Positions 59,817 through 64,000 of a DNA stretch of 64,000 nucleotides are shown in pieces (within the stretch, counting starts at the first letter, position 1; every line of letters starts with the position of its first letter). The stretch is from NCBI GenBank assembly GCA_913775175.1, contig CAJYKU010000018.1:1-64000 (forward strand), in the 5' to 3' direction. Under the pieces are notes generated by a model that ran no database searches, was not told the origin of the DNA, and saw only the letters and a program-made list of their open reading frames with translations. The stretch is from an uncultured Pantoea sp. Its GTDB lineage: Bacteria > Pseudomonadota > Gammaproteobacteria > Enterobacterales > Enterobacteriaceae. The position numbers and the translations under genes were made by a program.

Positions 59817-61060
59817 CAGGATTTTGCTCCCTCATTGTTGGCTTCAACCCGATCCTGAGTTTCCAGTTCGGGCTGCACTGGTGGCGCAACCTGCGCCAGC
59901 TCAGGCGTATGTGCAGGCAGCCAGCCAGCAATAGCCGGGAAGTGGCGCAGAAAATGGAAGACAACTATTCCTTTGGTGAGCTGCCACCAGTTACGGGGCG
60001 GCAGGCGATCATCCTCGACGCGCACGCAGTCATGCTGAATCAGTTTTTCCAGATTATCGCGAAGCGTCTGATTGAAGTTGCGATCATAAATTATCAGATT
60101 GGCTTCCAGGTTCAGCGACAGGCTTAGCGGGTCAAGATTACTTGAACCCACGGTGCTCCAGTGCTGATCCTGCAGTGCTACTTTGCCATGCAATGGACGG
60201 CGGCAATATTCATACACTTCGACACCCCCATCCACCAGATAGTTATAAAGCAGCTCTGCGCCGACCTTAACAATAGGCATATCGGGCTCCCCCTGTACAA
60301 TCAGGCGTACCCGTACGCCGCGCCGGGCGGCATTACGCATTTCGCGCAGCAGGCGATAACCGGGGAAAAAGTAAGCATTAGCCATAACCACGTCATGCTT
60401 TGCTTTGCGCAACATATCCAGATAGTGCTGCTCTATATCATCGCGATGCTCATTGTTATCACGATAGACAAACAGTACCTGAGCACTGCCCGGCTGAGCA
60501 TTAACCGATATGCGTTTTGAGCGTCCTTTCCACCAGCGTCGGGTAATCTGCTTACTACCCATTGCCGTCTGTACAAAACGGGCAATATCGATCACCACCG
60601 GGCCTTTTACCTCTACGGCATAATCCTGTTTCGCTTCCGGGCCATAATCAGAGTTGTGTTCCGCTGAAAAGTTGATGCCGCCAACAAACGCGATCTGTTC
60701 ATCAATCACAATGATTTTGCGATGCATCCGGCGGAAGAGATTAGTACGCATCCCCATGACCAGCGGGCTGGGGTCGTAGTAAACAAAGCGTACGCCAGCT
60801 TCGGTCAGCGAGTTAACAAAGGTATCCGAGAGGTCGGGCGAACCATAGCCATCGACCATAACCTCAACCTGTACGCCACGCTGTGCTGCCGCCAGCAGAT
60901 CGCGATGCAGCGCATTACCCACATCATCTTCAAACAGAATAAATGTCTCCAGCAGCAGCGTTCGCTCCGCCCGCTGTATTGCACCCGATACGCGTGGAAA
61001 AAAGGCTTCGCCATTCTCCAGCAGACGCAGCTGGTTACCATCACGCCAGTTGAAATTCAT
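59816..61060 (-). CDS. clsB: Cardiolipin synthase B
   Basis: Phospholipase D-superfamily enzyme that makes cardiolipin (and in E. coli also phosphatidylglycerol). It has 414 residues. The two HKD motifs are [19 protein letters not shown] and [20 protein letters not shown]. Unlike ClsA, it lacks N-terminal transmembrane helices. The 4-bp overlap with ybhP and the 1-bp overlap with ybhN make a tightly coupled three-gene operon, ybhP-clsB-ybhN in order of transcription. Confidence 0.97.
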   Translation of the reverse strand: MNFNWRDGNQLRLLENGEAFFPRVSGAIQRAERTLLLETFILFEDDVGNALHRDLLAAAQRGVQVEVMVDGYGSPDLSDTFVNSLTEAGVRFVYYDPSPLVMGMRTNLFRRMHRKIIVIDEQIAFVGGINFSAEHNSDYGPEAKQDYAVEVKGPVVIDIARFVQTAMGSKQITRRWWKGRSKRISVNAQPGSAQVLFVYRDNNEHRDDIEQHYLDMLRKAKHDVVMANAYFFPGYRLLREMRNAARRGVRVRLIVQGEPDMPIVKVGAELLYNYLVDGGVEVYEYCRRPLHGKVALQDQHWSTVGSSNLDPLSLSLNLEANLIIYDRNFNQTLRDNLEKLIQHDCVRVEDDRLPPRNWWQLTKGIVVFHFLRHFPAIAGWLPAHTPELAQVAPPVQPELETQDRVEANNEGAKS

Positions 61061-61818
61061 AGGAATATCTCCACCGCCAGCGGCGCATGATCGGATAAGT
61101 GGGACCAGGGTTTAACCGGCAGCGCCCAGGGCTGACTCACCTGAGCGTTGCGCACGTAGATACGATCAAGGCGCAGCAGAGGAAAACGCGCCGGAAAGGT
61201 GCGTGCCGGTCGACCATTTTTCAGGCTGAAAACTTCTTTCAGTCCCGCACCGCGCTGCAGAAAACGATTAGCACGCACCTGCCAGTCGTTGAAGTCACCT
61301 GCTACAACCAGCGGCGCATCCGCTGGCAGTGAGTTGACCACGTCGCACATCATCTTCATCTGCATCTGTCGATGCTTCTCTTTCAGCCCGAGATGCACAC
61401 AGATCACATGCAGCGGCTGAGCCCGATCGGGCAGAGTGATCTGACAGTGCAACATGCCGCGTTTCTCGCTGCCGGCAACAGAGATGTCACGATTGTGATA
61501 CTCCGCGATAGGAAAACGTGACAGGATAGCGTTGCCGTGATCGCCCTCCGGGTAGACAGCGTTACGACCATAGGCAAAATCGCGCCACATGGTGTCAGCC
61601 AGGTATTCGTAGTGCGAGTTTTCCGGCCAGTTTTCAATCTGTGCTGCGTGAATGGCGTGGTTGCCCATCACCTCCTGCAGAAAGACAATATCCGCTGATG
61701 TAGCGCGTACCGCATCGCGTAACTCAGGCAGAATAAAGCGGCGGTTAAAGCTGGCAAAACCTTTATGTGTATTGATCGTCAGGACTTTAAATGAAAATCC
61801 TTGCGTGTTTTGTGGCAT
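61057..61818 (-). CDS. ybhP: Endonuclease/exonuclease/phosphatase family protein YbhP
   Basis: Metal-dependent EEP-fold hydrolase; in E. coli it raises PG-making activity of ClsB. It has 253 residues. The family motifs are [12 protein letters not shown] (N-terminal Asn), VFLQEV (metal Glu), [11 protein letters not shown] and [11 protein letters not shown] at the C-terminus (catalytic Asp-His). First gene of the operon; divergent from ybhQ with a 176-bp gap. Confidence 0.94.
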   Translation of the reverse strand: MPQNTQGFSFKVLTINTHKGFASFNRRFILPELRDAVRATSADIVFLQEVMGNHAIHAAQIENWPENSHYEYLADTMWRDFAYGRNAVYPEGDHGNAILSRFPIAEYHNRDISVAGSEKRGMLHCQITLPDRAQPLHVICVHLGLKEKHRQMQMKMMCDVVNSLPADAPLVVAGDFNDWQVRANRFLQRGAGLKEVFSLKNGRPARTFPARFPLLRLDRIYVRNAQVSQPWALPVKPWSHLSDHAPLAVEIFL

Positions 61819-61994
61819 ACTGCGACGCGCTCCTTTTCATCGTGAATAGAACAAAGTGTAGTCTTTGTCACAAACGGTTGGTGTCAGGGAGAGAAATTTA
61901 AGGTGTTATCTGAAATTTGTTTTACATTGAGGAAATCCGTCTGACTCTGGTCAGATATCTGTGGGCGGCCTGTCGGGTCTGCCAGGAGAAAAGT

Positions 61995-62387
61995 ATGAAA
62001 TGGTCTAATCGTGTTCAGATTGTTACTGGTCACACCTGTCTGCATATCGCCACGCATTCGCTGGTGATTGCTGCGCTGGTCTGGGGCTGGAAACATAAGG
62101 CGCTGGTTGAAGTGAGCAGTACCCTGGTGGCAGCTTATGCCGTGGTGTTTATCACCATGCTGGCTCTGCAGCGTAGTGCCCGTTTGCGCCGCATCGGTGA
62201 TTCTCTCGAAGAGGTCACCACAACTTACTATTTTGGCGCGGCGATGCTGACCCTGTTTCTGATTTCGCGCTTTTTCCATAACAACCTGCTGATAGGTTGT
62301 CTGGGTGTGGTGATGCTGATTGGCCCGGCGCTGGTTTCACTGCTCAGCAAAGAACCTGCGCCCCGCGTGGAGAAAAAGCGTAGCTGA
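61995..62387 (+). CDS. ybhQ: YbhQ family inner-membrane protein
   Basis: Small membrane protein of unknown function with four hydrophobic helices. It has 130 residues from ATG 61995 (MKWSNRVQIVTGHTC), with AGGAGA upstream; 26 further in-frame codons upstream look non-coding. LEEVTTTYYFGAAMLTLFLISRF and LIGPALVSLLSKEP match E. coli YbhQ in pattern. Gene order with ybhP and rhlE is conserved. Confidence 0.92.
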   Translation: MKWSNRVQIVTGHTCLHIATHSLVIAALVWGWKHKALVEVSSTLVAAYAVVFITMLALQRSARLRRIGDSLEEVTTTYYFGAAMLTLFLISRFFHNNLLIGCLGVVMLIGPALVSLLSKEPAPRVEKKRS

Positions 62388-62407
62388 CAGCGGCGTCTAT
62401 CGCCAGC

Positions 62408-62434
62408 AAGGGAGCCGAAATGGTTCCCTTTTTT
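62408..62434 (+). terminator. Terminator of ybhQ
   Basis: AAGGGAGCC/GGTTCCCTT stem (one G-U pair) with a GAAAT loop and a run of six T, 21 nt after the stop codon. The rest of the gap to rhlE (62435-62644) shows only a TACACT-like -10 near 62518. Confidence 0.9.
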
Positions 62435-62644
62435 ATTATCTGTCCGTAAATTTTTATTTGGGCTGTGTATTCAGAACAGGCGCTGGTTTTGCTGGTCGCA
62501 GTCAATCGGGAAAGCTGCTACACTCGTGCCCTTACGCATGGTAGTTTGTGCCCTTTTCACACGCAGGCCATTGGGCTGCGTCATATCCCCCCTGAAAACT
62601 ACATCGCGCAGCGCGATCAGGGCGGTTCGGAGTAATACACCTGC

Positions 62645-64000
62645 ATGTCTTTTGACTCTCTCGGCTTGAATGCCGATATTTTGCGTGCGGTAGCAGAACA
62701 GGGCTATCGCGAACCGACGCCAATCCAGCGTCAGGCAATTCCCGTGGTACTGGCTGGCCGCGATCTGCTGGCGAGTGCCCAGACCGGCACCGGTAAAACC
62801 GCCGGATTTACGCTGCCTCTGCTGCAGCGTCTCTCAGAAAAACCTGCCACTACCCGTGGCCGTCGCCCGGTACGTGCGCTGATCCTGACACCTACCCGCG
62901 AACTGGCAGCACAGGTCGGCGAAAACGTACGTGAATATAGCCAGTATCTGAACATGCGTTCGCTGGTTGTGTTTGGTGGCGTCAGTATCAATCCGCAGAT
63001 GATGAAACTGCGCGGTGGAGTGGATGTGCTGGTGGCAACGCCAGGCCGTCTGCTGGATCTGGCGCATCAGAATGCGGTTGATCTGTCACAGGTTGAAATT
63101 CTGGTACTGGATGAAGCCGATCGTATGCTTGATATGGGCTTTATCCACGATATTCGTCGCGTGCTGGCACGCCTGCCAGCGAAGCGCCAGAATCTGCTGT
63201 TCTCTGCCACATTCTCTGATGAGATCAAGAGTCTGGCGGAAAAGCTGCTGACCAACCCGGAGCAGGTGGAAGTGGCTCGCCGTAACACCGCCTCTGAGCA
63301 GGTTTCACAGCAGGTTCATTTTGTCGATAAGAAGCGTAAGCGGGAATTGCTGTCGCTGATGATTGGCCGTGATAACTGGCAGCAGGTACTGGTATTTACC
63401 CGTACCAAGCATGGTGCAAACCACCTGGCAGAGCAGCTGAATAAAGATGGCATCACAGCCGCTGCTATTCACGGCAACAAGAGTCAGGGTGCTCGTACCC
63501 GGGCGCTGGCTGATTTTAAATCGGGCTCGATTCGGGTGCTGGTCGCCACGGATATCGCGGCGCGCGGTCTGGATATCGAAGAGCTGCCACACGTGGTGAA
63601 CTACGAGCTGCCCAATGTCGCCGAGGATTATGTGCATCGCATCGGACGCACCGGACGCGCAGCAGCGACTGGCGCGGCTCTGTCACTGGTGTGCGTGGAT
63701 GAGCACAAGTTACTGCGTGATATTGAACGCCTTCTGAAGCGTGAAATTCCGCGGATTGCCCTGCCTGGCTTTGAGCCGGATCCGAGTATTAAAGCGGAGC
63801 CGATTCAGAATGGTCGTCAGCAGCAGTCGCGTGGTCGCGGTCAGGGTGGTAACGGCGGGCGTAGCGGTGGCGGGCAGCGCCAGAACAGTGGTGGCGCTGC
63901 GCGTCCACAGGGTGATGCGCGTGCGCCTCGTCGTCAGGGCGGCAATGGCCCGGCGACGGGCAATGGTGGCAAGCCTGCACGTTCACGTCGTCCGGCGACA
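62645..64000 (+). CDS. rhlE: DEAD-box ATP-dependent RNA helicase RhlE (3' end cut off)
   Basis: RNA helicase involved in ribosome assembly and mRNA decay. 452 codons are present without a stop, so the gene runs off the window edge. Helicase motifs: Q motif [10 protein letters not shown], motif [13 protein letters not shown], Ia [52 protein letters not shown] low-complexity Arg/Gly/Gln-rich tail starts at about residue 382 ([14 protein letters not shown]), as in other RhlE proteins. Start ATG 62645; no strong ribosome-binding site is seen (AATACACCTGC). Confidence 0.97.
   Translation, partial: MSFDSLGLNADILRAVAEQGYREPTPIQRQAIPVVLAGRDLLASAQTGTGKTAGFTLPLLQRLSEKPATTRGRRPVRALILTPTRELAAQVGENVREYSQYLNMRSLVVFGGVSINPQMMKLRGGVDVLVATPGRLLDLAHQNAVDLSQVEILVLDEADRMLDMGFIHDIRRVLARLPAKRQNLLFSATFSDEIKSLAEKLLTNPEQVEVARRNTASEQVSQQVHFVDKKRKRELLSLMIGRDNWQQVLVFTRTKHGANHLAEQLNKDGITAAAIHGNKSQGARTRALADFKSGSIRVLVATDIAARGLDIEELPHVVNYELPNVAEDYVHRIGRTGRAAATGAALSLVCVDEHKLLRDIERLLKREIPRIALPGFEPDPSIKAEPIQNGRQQQSRGRGQGGNGGRSGGGQRQNSGGAARPQGDARAPRRQGGNGPATGNGGKPARSRRPAT

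Overview
This 64-kb window is chromosomal core DNA of an enterobacterium (order Enterobacterales). Gene order follows the Escherichia coli gltA-to-rhlE segment almost gene for gene: gltA, sdhCDAB-sucABCD, cydABX, ybgC-tolQRAB-pal-cpoB, tRNA-Lys, pnuC, zitB, ybgS, aroG, gpmA, galMKT, modF/modE, acrZ, modABC, ybhA, pgl, ybhB, bioA/bioBFCD, uvrB, ybhK, moaABCDE, ybhL, ybhN-clsB-ybhP, ybhQ, rhlE. Protein similarity to E. coli is high but not near-identical. Several usual neighbours are missing (ybgE, nadA, and galE from the gal operon). From memory, a gal operon without galE is typical of Erwinia-type bacteria, so I infer an Erwiniaceae member (Erwinia/Pantoea-like); the genus cannot be fixed from the window. 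I see no phage, insertion sequence, CRISPR array or toxin/antitoxin cassette.

Layout. 0-15 kb is the respiratory/TCA block: citrate synthase (gltA, minus strand) diverges from the sdh-suc operon (succinate dehydrogenase, 2-oxoglutarate dehydrogenase E1/E2, succinyl-CoA synthetase), followed by the cytochrome bd-I oxidase operon with its small subunit CydX. 15-21 kb is the Tol-Pal envelope operon, ending at three identical tRNA-Lys(UUU) genes. 21.5-24.8 kb is the most species-specific stretch: a GCACCC hexanucleotide array, three diverged tandem repeats, an Ada-domain/AlkA fusion and a divergent O6-alkylguanine methyltransferase separated by a perfect 21-bp inverted repeat. This stands where E. 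coli carries nadA, while pnuC and a NadR-type box remain. 24.8-31 kb has pnuC, zitB, an unorthodox BvgS/EvgS-type sensor kinase with its response regulator, and ybgS. 31-42 kb is aroG, gpmA, the gal operon (galT-galK-galM, two gal operators, no galE) and the molybdate locus. 42-50 kb is pgl, ybhB and the biotin locus with its BirA operator, then an orphan branched-chain-amino-acid/urea-type ABC ATPase with an eroded signature motif. 50-64 kb is uvrB (LexA box and DnaA-type boxes upstream), ybhK, the molybdopterin operon (ModE box plus probable Moco riboswitch), a DUF1615-like lipoprotein that looks like a lytic transglycosylase, ybhL, the ybhN-clsB-ybhP operon, ybhQ and the truncated start of rhlE.

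The genes form a few coherent circuits. ModE can control both molybdate import (modABC) and cofactor synthesis (moaABCDE). BirA controls biotin synthesis. GalR/GalS-type operators control galTKM. ArcA/FNR-type sites precede cydABX, and sdh-suc has a clear sigma-70 promoter. The sites of greatest novelty are the rewired alkylation-repair pair with its inverted repeat, the missing nadA/galE/ybgE, the DUF1615 protein, the orphan ABC ATPase and the uncharacterised phosphorelay.
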